Positions 10,120 to 18,346 of a stretch of 64,000 nt of DNA are shown piece by piece; position 1 is the first letter of the stretch; every line of letters begins with the position of its first letter. The position numbers and the translations under genes were made by a program. Source of the stretch: Myxococcales bacterium (GTDB lineage Bacteria > Myxococcota > Polyangia > HGW-17 > SLPX01). The notes under the pieces are model-generated. The model was not told where the DNA came from. It saw only the letters and a program-made list of their open reading frames with translations, and did not search any database. The stretch covers positions 3,319-67,318 of the forward strand of contig SLPX01000154.1 in the NCBI GenBank assembly GCA_007131745.1. Direction: 5' to 3'.

Positions 10120-10356
10120 TCAAGCCGAGCGGACTTCTTTGATTTCAGGTATGTTCGCCTTTAGCTCCTTTTCAATCCATCCGTGAAGCGTCATGGTAGC
10201 CATCGGGCATCCCGCGCAGGCTCCCTGCAGACGAAGGCTCACGGTTCCGTTCTCATCAATATCGATCAGCTCCACGTCTCCTCCGTCCATCTGCAACCCG
10301 GGCCTGACTTTTTCCAACACTTCCAGCACTCGGTCTTTTAAACTTTTTTCTTCCAT
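10120..10356 (-). CDS. stand-alone NifU C-terminal-type Fe-S scaffold protein
   Basis: A 78-residue protein that is entirely the NifU/Nfu C-terminal domain: VLEKVRPGLQMDGGDVELIDI followed by GACAGCPMATMT, with the CxxC pair at Cys47 and Cys50. In the family these two Cys of each subunit hold a labile 4Fe-4S cluster that is passed to apo-proteins. It lacks the A-type N-terminal domain of NfuA. AAAGGAG lies 11 nt before the ATG. It is transcribed away from the sodium-pump operon that starts 380 bp further on; a role in maturing partners of that pathway is not supported by sequence. Confidence 0.92.
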   Translation of the reverse strand: MEEKSLKDRVLEVLEKVRPGLQMDGGDVELIDIDENGTVSLRLQGACAGCPMATMTLHGWIEKELKANIPEIKEVRSA

Positions 10357-10736
10357 TGCCTTTAGGGCTCCTTTCGTCTTGACCTTATCAACGCTTGTTT
10401 CTGATTCGACTTTCCGAATGTTGAATGCCGGATACTACTGCATCCGGACGGTGAAGTAAAAATGAATTTCACCCAAACGCTTGTCGTGTCCGCAGAAGGA
10501 ACATAATTCGTCTTGAGGTTTCCCGTGGAGGTCACCGGTTGATTCAGCTGCATGGAACATGTGATTTTCCGTTCCGGGTGTGCATTGGATACTTGACAAG
10601 AGAGTTGAAACGCTATTTCTTCTCGAATACCGCGGATTCTTGACTTTTGTGCAGCTTTTGAACCATATCCGATGTCGGAAAACAAGCAGGCTTTTTCCGA
10701 ACGGATCGAAAATCGGCTTAAGGAGAGAGTGTCATC
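10357..10736. other. intergenic region between nifU-like gene and decarboxylase operon
   Basis: 380 bases with no convincing gene: frames here have no ribosome site or recognisable product. It must hold the promoters of the two divergent genes. A weak plus-strand candidate is TTGACT at 10640-10645 with CATATC 18 nt further on (10664-10669). Another TTGACA occurs at 10593-10598 without a good -10 partner. Confidence 0.4.
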
Positions 10737-10907
10737 ATGGACATGGGAGAATTATCGCGAGGAGTCCAGGTGTTTCTCATTGGTTTCGGCGGAGTGTTTT
10801 TAAATCTGGTTATACTGATGGCGTCGGTGAAAATGCTTTCCTGGGCTGTTGAACTGGCCGAAAAAAAATCTTCAAAAGAAACTGTTGATAAAAAAACGGC
10901 CGGTTAA
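10737..10907 (+). CDS. OadG-like small membrane subunit of a sodium-pump decarboxylase
   Basis: A 56-residue frame. AAGGAG is present 11 nt before ATG 10737. It encodes one transmembrane helix (about residues 10-32, VFLIGFGGVFLNLVILM) followed by a charged Lys/Glu tail, ending in TAA at 10907. This is the layout of OadG/MmdC-type gamma/delta subunits, which anchor and assemble the decarboxylase on the membrane. Position supports the call: it lies 69 bp before a biotin carrier and 421 bp before the beta subunit, on the same strand. Sequence conservation in this family is poor, so the identification rests on size, topology and gene order. Confidence 0.75.
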   Translation: MDMGELSRGVQVFLIGFGGVFLNLVILMASVKMLSWAVELAEKKSSKETVDKKTAG

Positions 10908-10976
10908 ATAAAAGGGTTTAACCGTGTATTGGCACTGAATCGTACATATTGATCCAAAGTGAAAGGAGTATACGGA

Positions 10977-11189
10977 ATGGCAAGTGTTATGGCTCCCATG
11001 CCAGGAAAGGTATTAGAAGTTAAAGTTAAGGTCGGAGATATGGTGGAAGAAGATGATCCGGTGGTCATCCTGGAGGCGATGAAAATGGAAATGCCGGTTG
11101 CAGCGACCGCGTCAGGCAAAGTGACCGAAATTAATTGCGAGGCCGGCGTAAATGTGGACGGTGACGAGGTACTCTTGGTCATTGAGTAG
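10977..11189 (+). CDS. biotin carboxyl carrier protein of a decarboxylase complex
   Basis: A 70-residue biotinyl domain. The start is ATG 10977 (AAAGGAG eight bases upstream); an in-frame ATG at 10959 precedes that ribosome site and is rejected. It shows APMPGKV, the biotinylation motif EAMKM with Lys36, and the second-half G.V..I....G..V..D..L pattern. The whole protein is one lipoyl/biotinyl barrel-sandwich hammerhead, without the Pro/Ala linker seen in larger carriers such as GcdC. It shuttles CO2 as carboxybiotin from a carboxyltransferase to the membrane beta subunit. It lies between the gamma-like gene and the beta gene. Confidence 0.95.
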   Translation: MASVMAPMPGKVLEVKVKVGDMVEEDDPVVILEAMKMEMPVAATASGKVTEINCEAGVNVDGDEVLLVIE

Positions 11190-11328
11190 ATGCAGCTTTA
11201 GGCGGACAACCTAGCGCGGCGGTTTCCTATTGCTTGCAATGCATCGGAATCACGTTCGCAGTGGATTCGAGTGACTGAATATTCTCGGATGCGGGTTTCC
11301 GCGTCCTGGATGACACAGAGGTTTCATC

Positions 11329-12465
11329 GTGGATGAGCTGATACAAGTGCTTGAAAGAGTGCTGAGCCAGACTGGATTCCTGAATCTTGGCTGGAGACAG
11401 CCCGTGATGTGGATTGTGTCGATTTTTTTCGTTTACCTGGGTATCTGGAAAAAAGTCGAACCGCTGTTGCTTGTTCCTATCGGTTTTTCAGCGTTCCTTG
11501 TGAACATGCCTGCGCCGGGCGGCGGCCTGATGGAACCGTACCACGGATTATTCTGGTATTTTTTCGAATACGGAATACGCACCGAGATCGTGCCGAGCCT
11601 GATATTCCTGGGTCTGGGAGCGATGACGGACTTCGGGCCGCTGATTGCCAATCCCAAGACCCTTCTACTGGGGGCGGCTGCCCAATTCGGTGTTTACGCA
11701 GCGTTTTTCGGTGCATTGCTGATAGGCTTTAAAATCCCGGAGGCTTGCTCGATAGGAATCATCGGGGGAGCGGACGGTCCCACGACGATTTTTACTACCG
11801 TTAAACTTGCCCCTCATCTGCTCGGTGCGACAGCGTTGGCGGCATATTCGTACATGGCCCTCGTACCCATTGTGCAACCCCCAATCATGAAACTCGTAAC
11901 CTCGAAGGAAGAACGGGGGCGCACCATGAAACAACTCCGCATGGTGAGCAAAACCGAGAAGATCCTGTTTCCCATCGCAGTGGCTTTCGTGGTATGCTTG
12001 CTGGTTCCACCAGCAGCCCCTCTTATCGGAATGCTCACCCTGGGCAATCTTTTCAAGGAATGCGGAGTCGTAGCCAGGTTGAGCGAGGTATCGCAAAACG
12101 CGCTGATGAATATCGTGACGATACTGCTGGGCATCGGAGTCGGGTCTACGATGTTGGGCGAGCATTTCTTGAAAGCAAGAGTGCTAGGAGTGTATGTGCT
12201 GGGTCTTGGCGCTTTTGCTTTTTCCACTCTGGGAGGCTTGTTGTTCGCCAAGTTCATCAATCTTTTTCTAAAAGAGAAAATTAACCCCCTTTTAGGATCC
12301 GCGGGTGTATCAGCAGTTCCCATGGCGGCCCGGGTTGCCCACGTGGAAGGCAACAAGGCCAACCCCAAGTGTTATTTGCTCATGCACGCTATGGGACCTA
12401 ACGTAGCCGGTGTGATAGGAACAATCGTAGCGGCAGGTTTCTTCATCGCCCTGGTCGGCGGCTGA
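11329..12465 (+). CDS. sodium-ion-translocating decarboxylase beta subunit (OadB/GcdB/MmdB family)
   Basis: A 378-residue multi-spanning inner-membrane protein. It decarboxylates carboxybiotin and couples this to sodium export. The family signature GIIGGADGPTTIFTT, with the conserved Asp, is near residue 145-160; SYMALVPIVQPP and GVSAVPMAARVAH also match the family, as does the length. The start is GTG 11329 with GAGG upstream. It is third in the operon after the gamma-like and biotin carrier genes. The alpha (carboxyltransferase) subunit is absent here, so the substrate (oxaloacetate, methylmalonyl-CoA or glutaconyl-CoA) cannot be decided; the carboxyltransferase must be encoded elsewhere. 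Confidence 0.95.
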   Translation: MDELIQVLERVLSQTGFLNLGWRQPVMWIVSIFFVYLGIWKKVEPLLLVPIGFSAFLVNMPAPGGGLMEPYHGLFWYFFEYGIRTEIVPSLIFLGLGAMTDFGPLIANPKTLLLGAAAQFGVYAAFFGALLIGFKIPEACSIGIIGGADGPTTIFTTVKLAPHLLGATALAAYSYMALVPIVQPPIMKLVTSKEERGRTMKQLRMVSKTEKILFPIAVAFVVCLLVPPAAPLIGMLTLGNLFKECGVVARLSEVSQNALMNIVTILLGIGVGSTMLGEHFLKARVLGVYVLGLGAFAFSTLGGLLFAKFINLFLKEKINPLLGSAGVSAVPMAARVAHVEGNKANPKCYLLMHAMGPNVAGVIGTIVAAGFFIALVGG

Positions 12466-12521
12466 TATCCATCGGAGAATCCGCTTCTACCGAAGACTTC
12501 TGCGAGTTCAAAGGGCTGGAT

Positions 12522-12872
12522 TCAAAACTGATAATCCCGGTCGAATTTCCGCATGGCTTTTTCCAGAAGTATCGAACGTAAACGCTTTGCCGCTCCGTGG
12601 TTCGGGTGGATTTCCAAACATTCCCTCAGAGCGGACAACGCGTTTGCTCCCATTCCTGCTCTCATGAACATTTCCCCCGCCTTGAAATAGTCTTCCGCTG
12701 CTTCCCGGTTTTTTTGCATGTGTCTCCTTAAAGAAGCAAGTTCACACAGCAGGTCGGGATTGTACTTGTGTGTCTCCGTCAGTTCCACAAAGAGCTTTTC
12801 GGCCGTTGCAAACCTGCCGCTGGAAGCGGCTTCCATGGCATTTTGCCTCTTGATTTCACTTTCTTGATCCAT
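12522..12872 (-). CDS. small TPR protein
   Basis: A 116-residue, all-helical soluble protein with about three tetratricopeptide-like repeats (ATAEKLFVELTETHKYNPDLL, NREAAEDYFKAGEMFMRAG, NALSALRECLEIHPNHGAAK). It has no signal peptide and is probably cytoplasmic. AAGGGG lies 6 nt before the ATG, and a good promoter is directly upstream (12893-12920). TPRs bind partner proteins; no partner can be named. It is convergent with the beta-subunit gene and stands alone. Confidence 0.85.
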   Translation of the reverse strand: MDQESEIKRQNAMEAASSGRFATAEKLFVELTETHKYNPDLLCELASLRRHMQKNREAAEDYFKAGEMFMRAGMGANALSALRECLEIHPNHGAAKRLRSILLEKAMRKFDRDYQF

Positions 12873-12892
12873 GATTCCCCTTTTGTCCGAGA

Positions 12893-12920
12893 ATTATAGC
12901 CATGTTTGTTAAGATGTAAA
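12893..12920 (-). promoter_or_regulatory. sigma-70-type promoter of the TPR gene
   Basis: On the minus strand TTTACA (12920-12915), a 16-nt spacer, then perfect TATAAT (12898-12893). Transcription would begin near 12886, about 14 nt before the ATG. Confidence 0.7.
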
Positions 12921-13001
12921 TAATGTGTAACCGTCATGACACAATTACTCTTTCCAGCATGGATCTGAAACGGATTGTGAAGAGTCAGGCGGGAATCATG
13001 A

Positions 13002-14192
13002 TCACGCGGAACCGAGGATTATCGAGGCTGCCTCGCCTCCTCCGATGCACATAGTTGCCAGTCCTGTTTTCCCTCCATGCCGCTTCATGGCATAGATGAG
13101 CGTTGTGAGCAGTCTCGCTCCGGTTGCGCCGATCGGGTGTCCCAAAACAACAGCCCCTCCGTGAACATTCACCTTGTCCCTCGCCACTTTCAATTCTTTT
13201 TCAAATGCCAGATTCACGACAGCGAATGCCTCGTTGACCTCCCAGATATCGATGTCATCCACTTTCATGCCGGTGAGATCCAACAGCTTTTTAGTCGCTT
13301 TCACAGGCGCGGTGGTAAACCACTCGGGAGCCTGGGCAGCGGAACAAAAATTGATGATTTTTGCAATGGGTTTTACGCCGAGTTCACGGGCCTTGTCGGC
13401 CGACATCAAAACCAGGGCAGCCGCCCCGTCATTTATCGACGAAGCGTTGGCCGCTGTTACAGTGCCGTCCTTTTTAAAAGCGGGCCTCAAGCTTGGAATC
13501 TTTTCGGGCCTGGAACGGTCGATGCCTTCGTCCGTTTTCATGACAATGGGATCCCCTTTTCTCTGGGGAATCGTGATCGGAGTAATCTCCTCGTCAAACC
13601 ATCCCTTGTCCCTCGCCTCGGTCGCCCGGCGTGTGCTTTCTATAGCGAATTCGTCCTGGGCCTCCCGGCTCAATTCGTATTTTTCAGCACACAATTCCGC
13701 TGCCATACCCATGTGAAAATCGTTGTATGGATCCCACAGGCCGTCATAAACAAGCCCGTCAATCGCCTGCTTGTTGTTCATTCTCATTCCCCACCGGGCA
13801 TCCGGAAGGTAGTATGGAGCGCTGCTCATGGACTCCATACCACCCGCCACTATTACATCTGCATGACCCACCATGATCGCCTGGGCCGCCAGCATAACCG
13901 ATTTCGTACCCGAACCACATACCTTGTTTATGGTCATGCATTCGACTTTTTCCGGCAGTCCTGCATACATACTCGCCTGTCGCGCCGGCGCCTGCCCCTG
14001 TCCGGCAGGAAGCACGCAACCCATGATGCACTCGTCTACCGTTTCCTTGTCGATTCCGGCTCTTTCAATAGCCGCTTTGATAGCTTCCGCCCCCAGCTTT
14101 GGAGCGGGTATCTGACTGAGGGTTCCACCGAAAACGCCGATGGGCGTTCTGGCAGCGCCCGCTACTACAACTTCTTTTATGGTCACAGTCAC
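13002..14192 (-). CDS. acetyl-CoA C-acetyltransferase (thiolase)
   Basis: A 396-residue thiolase II-type enzyme. It condenses two acetyl-CoA to acetoacetyl-CoA, or the reverse. The nucleophile Cys92 is in NKVCGSG, the catalytic His352 in GHPIGATGARL and the second Cys382 in CIGGGE; AGGMESMS is also present. Length and all catalytic residues are canonical. The start is GTG 14192 with AAGGAGG six bases before it. No beta-oxidation or polyhydroxybutyrate partner is adjacent, so the pathway is open. A promoter at 14232-14260 suggests independent transcription. Confidence 0.97.
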   Translation of the reverse strand: MTVTIKEVVVAGAARTPIGVFGGTLSQIPAPKLGAEAIKAAIERAGIDKETVDECIMGCVLPAGQGQAPARQASMYAGLPEKVECMTINKVCGSGTKSVMLAAQAIMVGHADVIVAGGMESMSSAPYYLPDARWGMRMNNKQAIDGLVYDGLWDPYNDFHMGMAAELCAEKYELSREAQDEFAIESTRRATEARDKGWFDEEITPITIPQRKGDPIVMKTDEGIDRSRPEKIPSLRPAFKKDGTVTAANASSINDGAAALVLMSADKARELGVKPIAKIINFCSAAQAPEWFTTAPVKATKKLLDLTGMKVDDIDIWEVNEAFAVVNLAFEKELKVARDKVNVHGGAVVLGHPIGATGARLLTTLIYAMKRHGGKTGLATMCIGGGEAASIILGSA

Positions 14193-14231
14193 GAATATCC
14201 TCCTTTTCGAGTTTGTCCTATTTTTGCCGGG

Positions 14232-14260
14232 AGTTTATCTGGAAGCAACAATAGAGTCAA
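14232..14260 (-). promoter_or_regulatory. sigma-70-type promoter of the thiolase gene
   Basis: Minus-strand TTGACT (14260-14255), 17-nt spacer, TAAACT (14237-14232). It sits about 40 nt upstream of the GTG start. Confidence 0.55.
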
Positions 14261-14297
14261 AGGTAAGTTTTAAAAACAACCGCGGTTTAAAGGAATT

Positions 14298-15500
14298 TCA
14301 GTGTGTCGAAGTGAAACTATTCGCAGCGCTCAGCCTGTTTTCCAGGAACGCTATGAATTTTTCCGCCCTGGCATCCCAAGTCAGCTCTTTGCCGGTTTCA
14401 AATGCACCTTTTCCGAGGCGCTTTCGAAGAACTTCGTCGTTTACTATGTTCTTCAGTTTATCTACAGCTTCGCGGGAATCTCCGGGAGTCGCCAGAAGAC
14501 AGTTCTCTCCGTGACGGAGAAGCTCAGATGTGTCAGGTAATTTAGGCGCCAGAATTGGTCGGCCTGAGCCGAGGTATGAAAAGGTCTTTATGGGTAACAC
14601 CGTGTTACCCTTCTTTTCCAGCGGCGCACTTGTGGGCGGAATGAGCAAAACATCTGCTGCATAAAGAAACACGGAAAGCTTTTTGGGATCCACTCTTTGA
14701 CTTCGGTAGATATTGATTATGTTCCTGGTTGCAGCAGTTCGTTCCAACCAGGACCGGTCGCGGCGGTGGGTAGCGCCGACAAAAACAAAAGTGATTTCCG
14801 GGCACAATTCCGCCATGTCCAACAAAATGTTCATACCCTTGTCGGGATCTATGCGACCCGTGTATACTGCGACAGGACCTGGAAAAACCCAACCGAACTC
14901 CCGATGCAGTATCGAACGAGCTTCCTCCCTTGAAAGTTTCGGTTCCAAATCTTGTTCATCGTATCCGTTATGAATCACTTCCACCGTGGAAGGTTCAATG
15001 CCGGCTTCCAGCATATTGTCTTTTGCCAGCTTTGAATGAGTCACGACTCCCAGAAACCGGGGATTCTGCGTGCACGCTACCATGGACGACCTGAGAAAGG
15101 GGTATTGCTTCGCCAGCAGCCGGTAAGTTTCAAACACTACCGGCTGAGCAGTGGCCAGCCCCAGCAGTACCGGGAGGAAGTTCCTCGTGTATAAAACATC
15201 ATAGTCCGACAGATAAGTGACCAACGGACCCGCTATTCCATGTGAAATCTTGTGAAAACGGGCGGAGGTGGGCATCCAAGAAGTGATTTGACGCAAACCG
15301 TAGAAACCGGAAACGCAATAGTAATCGTTTATGAGTTGCCTGCGTTGTTCCGCATCCATCCCGAATGTTTGCCACATGCGGGGCAGGACGAGATCAATGG
15401 TGACGCCTTTGCGGGCCACTGCCGACGCTGTTTTTATGACCTGCTGTGTGTTCGCATTGGCTGAAGGAAACCGATCATCACATATGCACGCAATTTTCAT
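14298..15500 (-). CDS. glycosyltransferase family 4 protein
   Basis: A 400-residue GT-B fold protein. The N-terminal half has IACICDDRFPSANANTQQVI, the donor domain starts near AVYTGRIDPDKGMNILLDM, and a Glu-containing PIKTFSYLGSGRPILAP segment resembles the nucleotide-sugar binding EX7E region. It has no signal peptide and is a cytoplasmic enzyme that moves a sugar from an activated donor. Acceptor and donor are unknown. It lies 60 bp downstream of the PEGA/TPR gene on the same strand and may be read with the kinase cluster; it is not in a recognisable polysaccharide cluster. Confidence 0.88.
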   Translation of the reverse strand: MKIACICDDRFPSANANTQQVIKTASAVARKGVTIDLVLPRMWQTFGMDAEQRRQLINDYYCVSGFYGLRQITSWMPTSARFHKISHGIAGPLVTYLSDYDVLYTRNFLPVLLGLATAQPVVFETYRLLAKQYPFLRSSMVACTQNPRFLGVVTHSKLAKDNMLEAGIEPSTVEVIHNGYDEQDLEPKLSREEARSILHREFGWVFPGPVAVYTGRIDPDKGMNILLDMAELCPEITFVFVGATHRRDRSWLERTAATRNIINIYRSQRVDPKKLSVFLYAADVLLIPPTSAPLEKKGNTVLPIKTFSYLGSGRPILAPKLPDTSELLRHGENCLLATPGDSREAVDKLKNIVNDEVLRKRLGKGAFETGKELTWDARAEKFIAFLENRLSAANSFTSTH

Positions 15501-15560
15501 GAATAATACTCGAATGGCAGCAGTGCTGTTTCGCAGACCGTGATGTTGAGTTCGTTATTC

Positions 15561-16547
15561 TCAGCGCCTGAACACCACGTTTACGGCAGCTCCTCGATCA
15601 GTAATCGACGGTATAACGTTGACTGTCCCTTCACCGGGTATGATTCTCTGTGTCGGTTTTCTCCATTCCGTGAATATGGCAAGGACGGTTGCTCCAACTG
15701 CAAATCCAGCGGAAACACCCCACATGGCGTTTGTAACTCGTCTCATGGTATTTCCCTTGTCCATGGTGGACCTGGTCGGATTATCTTCATAATCCTTGCG
15801 CAGAGAGTTTGTCTTGAAGCCGGTTCCTCCCGCCACTCCCGCTGCAACCACCGCAAGTCCGGCTGTAGCGGTAAAATAGGCCCAGTGCAAACCCCGAGAC
15901 GGAGGCTCTTCCACTATGGGCGGTCTTACGGGATCAGGAACCGGGTCGGGACGAGGCTGGGGTTCCGGATCGGGACGAGGTTCAGGTTCGGTTCCCGGCA
16001 ATTCGGTTAGCTCCCATATTTTTTCGATACCCGGCTCCGCGTCCATTTCATTTTTTGCCACGGTTTTACCTCCATGCCTTATCTCGACCATCCTCATGCC
16101 GGTTTCAACAACGATTTCCACGTGGCCTGAACCCTCGTCCCGGCCGTCTACGTAAATACGGGCTTCCTCGCTCGGAACTCTTATTATCAGCACTCCCACC
16201 GATTGCTGCATTTTCCTGAGAAGTGGTGGAATTTTCCGTCGTTCAGGTTCCGAAGCCGCCCTCAGAAATTTGCGTAAATGAGTCACGGCTCTCACGGGTT
16301 CGTTCAACCTGGCATAGGAAAAAGCAATATTGAAATGGATTTCCCTGCGTCCCCAGAATTGATAGGCTTTTTCAAACGCTTCCACCGCCTGGGAAAACCT
16401 TCCACGGCGGAAAAGCTTTTCCCCCCGAGAGAAATAGCGCCTGGCCTGGACCTTATCCTCTTCGGAAGGTTCGTCTCCCACCGGTGCTGCGGAAACGGAT
16501 GAAGCCAACATGAAAGTAGCGAAAACCATTGAAATGATCTTTAGCAT
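15561..16547 (-). CDS. TPR and PEGA-domain exported protein
   Basis: 328 residues. A signal peptide (IISMVFATFMLASSVSA) is followed by TPR repeats (ARRYFSRGEKLFRRGRFSQAVEAFEKA, REIHFNIAFSYARLNEPVRAV), then a PEGA domain (about 115-180, GVLIIRVPSEEARIYVDGR), an EPEPRPDPEPQPRPD Pro-rich linker, and two C-terminal hydrophobic segments (about 220-240 and 280-300). This architecture is frequent in myxobacterial relatives, next to kinases. It begins only 13 bp after the kinase stop, so the two are probably co-transcribed and may form one envelope signalling unit; that link is inferred. Confidence 0.85.
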   Translation of the reverse strand: MLKIISMVFATFMLASSVSAAPVGDEPSEEDKVQARRYFSRGEKLFRRGRFSQAVEAFEKAYQFWGRREIHFNIAFSYARLNEPVRAVTHLRKFLRAASEPERRKIPPLLRKMQQSVGVLIIRVPSEEARIYVDGRDEGSGHVEIVVETGMRMVEIRHGGKTVAKNEMDAEPGIEKIWELTELPGTEPEPRPDPEPQPRPDPVPDPVRPPIVEEPPSRGLHWAYFTATAGLAVVAAGVAGGTGFKTNSLRKDYEDNPTRSTMDKGNTMRRVTNAMWGVSAGFAVGATVLAIFTEWRKPTQRIIPGEGTVNVIPSITDRGAAVNVVFRR

Positions 16548-16560
16548 GATTGAATCTCCA

Positions 16561-18300
16561 TCATTCGGGCAACGTAAGGAGGTCGTCCCTTGGTTTTTTC
16601 ACCGGTCTCGGTTTTCGGGTCAACGTCAACATCATCTCTTTGTTTTCGACCGGAACCAAAGTAATTTTTTCTTCCCGATAGCCGGGTGCGGTGACAACCA
16701 ATTCTTCCTGTTCTTCAGAATGATTCACCACCTTCTGGAAAATTGAACCTTTATACTCTTTTCCCCTGAAATAAACCGTGGGCGAAGCGCCTTGAGGCAT
16801 CACCACCACCCTGATGGTGACGGTCTTGGGCTTCTCTTCTTTCGGCTCGGGTTTTTCCGGTTCCGGATCCGGTTCCGGTTTCGGCTCCGGTTTAGGTTCG
16901 ACTTTTTCGACTGTAACCGGTTTTGGATGTTTGATCATCTCAGTCCGATCTTTTTCACGGAAAATGAGCAGCAGAACCATGACCACAAGGGCTGCAACCA
17001 GTGCAACCGCCGCCACGATGGCTCCCTTCAGAAAAGGTGACAGCACAACGGTCGCACTAGTTGATCCAATGCCGGATGTCTCGGGCGCCTCTAGGGTCGT
17101 GGAAGTACCCGACATGCCGAAGCCTCTCATTGGCGGGTTCTGGATGTTGGTCTCCGATGCCCTGCTGATCTGTTCATCTTTCAGTTTCTTCCTGTGGTAG
17201 AAAAGATTCTCCATAATCTTTCCCACCTGTTTACGACCCACCAAGTAACCCTGAGCCACGAGGAGTTTATTCAAATCATCTTCCAGTTCCTCAGCTGTTT
17301 GATAGCGCTTGTCAATGTCGGTTGCCAGCGCTTTGAGCATTATTCTTTCCAGCGGTTCGGGAATATCCGGGCGGATAGACCGCGGCATGGGAATGTTTCC
17401 CTCCTTGATTCTTATCAAGGCGGCAGCCTCGCTTTCTTCCCGAAAGAGCCGTTTCAGGCAGACCGACTCAAATAAAACAATGCCGAGGGAAAAAACATCG
17501 GAACGCCGATCCAGTCTCCGGCCCGTAGTCTGTTCCGGCGACATGTACGAAACCTTGCCCTTCAGCGTCCCAGCCTGTGTGTGGCTGATTCTTTCCGCTG
17601 CATACGCGATCCCGAAATCCACGATTTTTACATGGCCGTCATACGAAACGAGGATGTTTTGAGGTGATACGTCACGGTGTACGACTCCGAGCATTTTTCC
17701 ATCGGGCCCCTTCAATTCATGGGCCGCGTGCAATCCCCCGGCTGCGTCGGCTATCATTTTGGCCGCGTATTGCCACTGGAATGTTCGTTTCTGGCGTACC
17801 GCCGACCTGAGAACGCTCGTCAAATTCTCACCGTGAACGTACTCCATTGCAATGAAATAGGAGCCGTCAATTTGTCCCATGTCGAAAATTGTAGCCACGT
17901 TTGGATGATGGATGAGAGCTGCTATGCGCGCCTCATCAAGGAACATGCCGATGAATTCCTCTTCTTCCGCAAGGTGATCATGGATCTTCTTGACTATCAA
18001 AAGCTTCTCGAATGCCTCCGGGCCCCGGATGCGGGCCAGGTACAAAGTGGCCATCCCCCCCCTTGCCATTTCCATGAGAAGCTCAAACCTGCCGAACATT
18101 CGATCTGTTTTAATGATCTTTGACTTGGGCGGTTTCAGAGCCGGAGAGTCCGAAGGTGCAATGTCCGGCTCGGATGCCGGACTCGGTTCGGTCGGCCTTT
18201 CTTTCGACCTTTTCAGAAGTTCGGCAACCCCTTTGTCCGGGCCGGCATGCTTGCCCGAACCCGGTGTCGGAGGGGGAATAGGTGGTGGACGCCTCGTCAT
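16561..18300 (-). CDS. membrane Ser/Thr protein kinase with PEGA domain
   Basis: 579 residues. A Pro-rich N-terminal tail (about 1-68) precedes a Hanks-type kinase domain (about 70-335): Lys in LLIVKKI, catalytic loop VVHRDVSPQN, DFG in KIVDFG, and MSPEQ in place of APE. A single transmembrane helix lies near residues 420-445 (AIVAAVALVAALVVMVLLLIF), then a PEPKPEPDPEPEKPEP spacer and a C-terminal PEGA-like domain outside the membrane. Phosphorylation of cytoplasmic targets in response to an envelope signal is the expected role. It lies 46 bp after the DUF4215 lipoprotein and 13 bp before the TPR/PEGA gene. Confidence 0.93.
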   Translation of the reverse strand: MTRRPPPIPPPTPGSGKHAGPDKGVAELLKRSKERPTEPSPASEPDIAPSDSPALKPPKSKIIKTDRMFGRFELLMEMARGGMATLYLARIRGPEAFEKLLIVKKIHDHLAEEEEFIGMFLDEARIAALIHHPNVATIFDMGQIDGSYFIAMEYVHGENLTSVLRSAVRQKRTFQWQYAAKMIADAAGGLHAAHELKGPDGKMLGVVHRDVSPQNILVSYDGHVKIVDFGIAYAAERISHTQAGTLKGKVSYMSPEQTTGRRLDRRSDVFSLGIVLFESVCLKRLFREESEAAALIRIKEGNIPMPRSIRPDIPEPLERIMLKALATDIDKRYQTAEELEDDLNKLLVAQGYLVGRKQVGKIMENLFYHRKKLKDEQISRASETNIQNPPMRGFGMSGTSTTLEAPETSGIGSTSATVVLSPFLKGAIVAAVALVAALVVMVLLLIFREKDRTEMIKHPKPVTVEKVEPKPEPKPEPDPEPEKPEPKEEKPKTVTIRVVVMPQGASPTVYFRGKEYKGSIFQKVVNHSEEQEELVVTAPGYREEKITLVPVENKEMMLTLTRKPRPVKKPRDDLLTLPE

Positions 18301-18346
18301 ATATTTCTCCCGTTGAATTCTGATCTCATTTCATGACAGACAGGCA

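Noticed and set aside
10362..10685. 107-residue minus-strand frame before the sodium-pump operon
   Set aside because: No ribosome site, no recognisable domain and unusual composition; more likely leader and promoter DNA.
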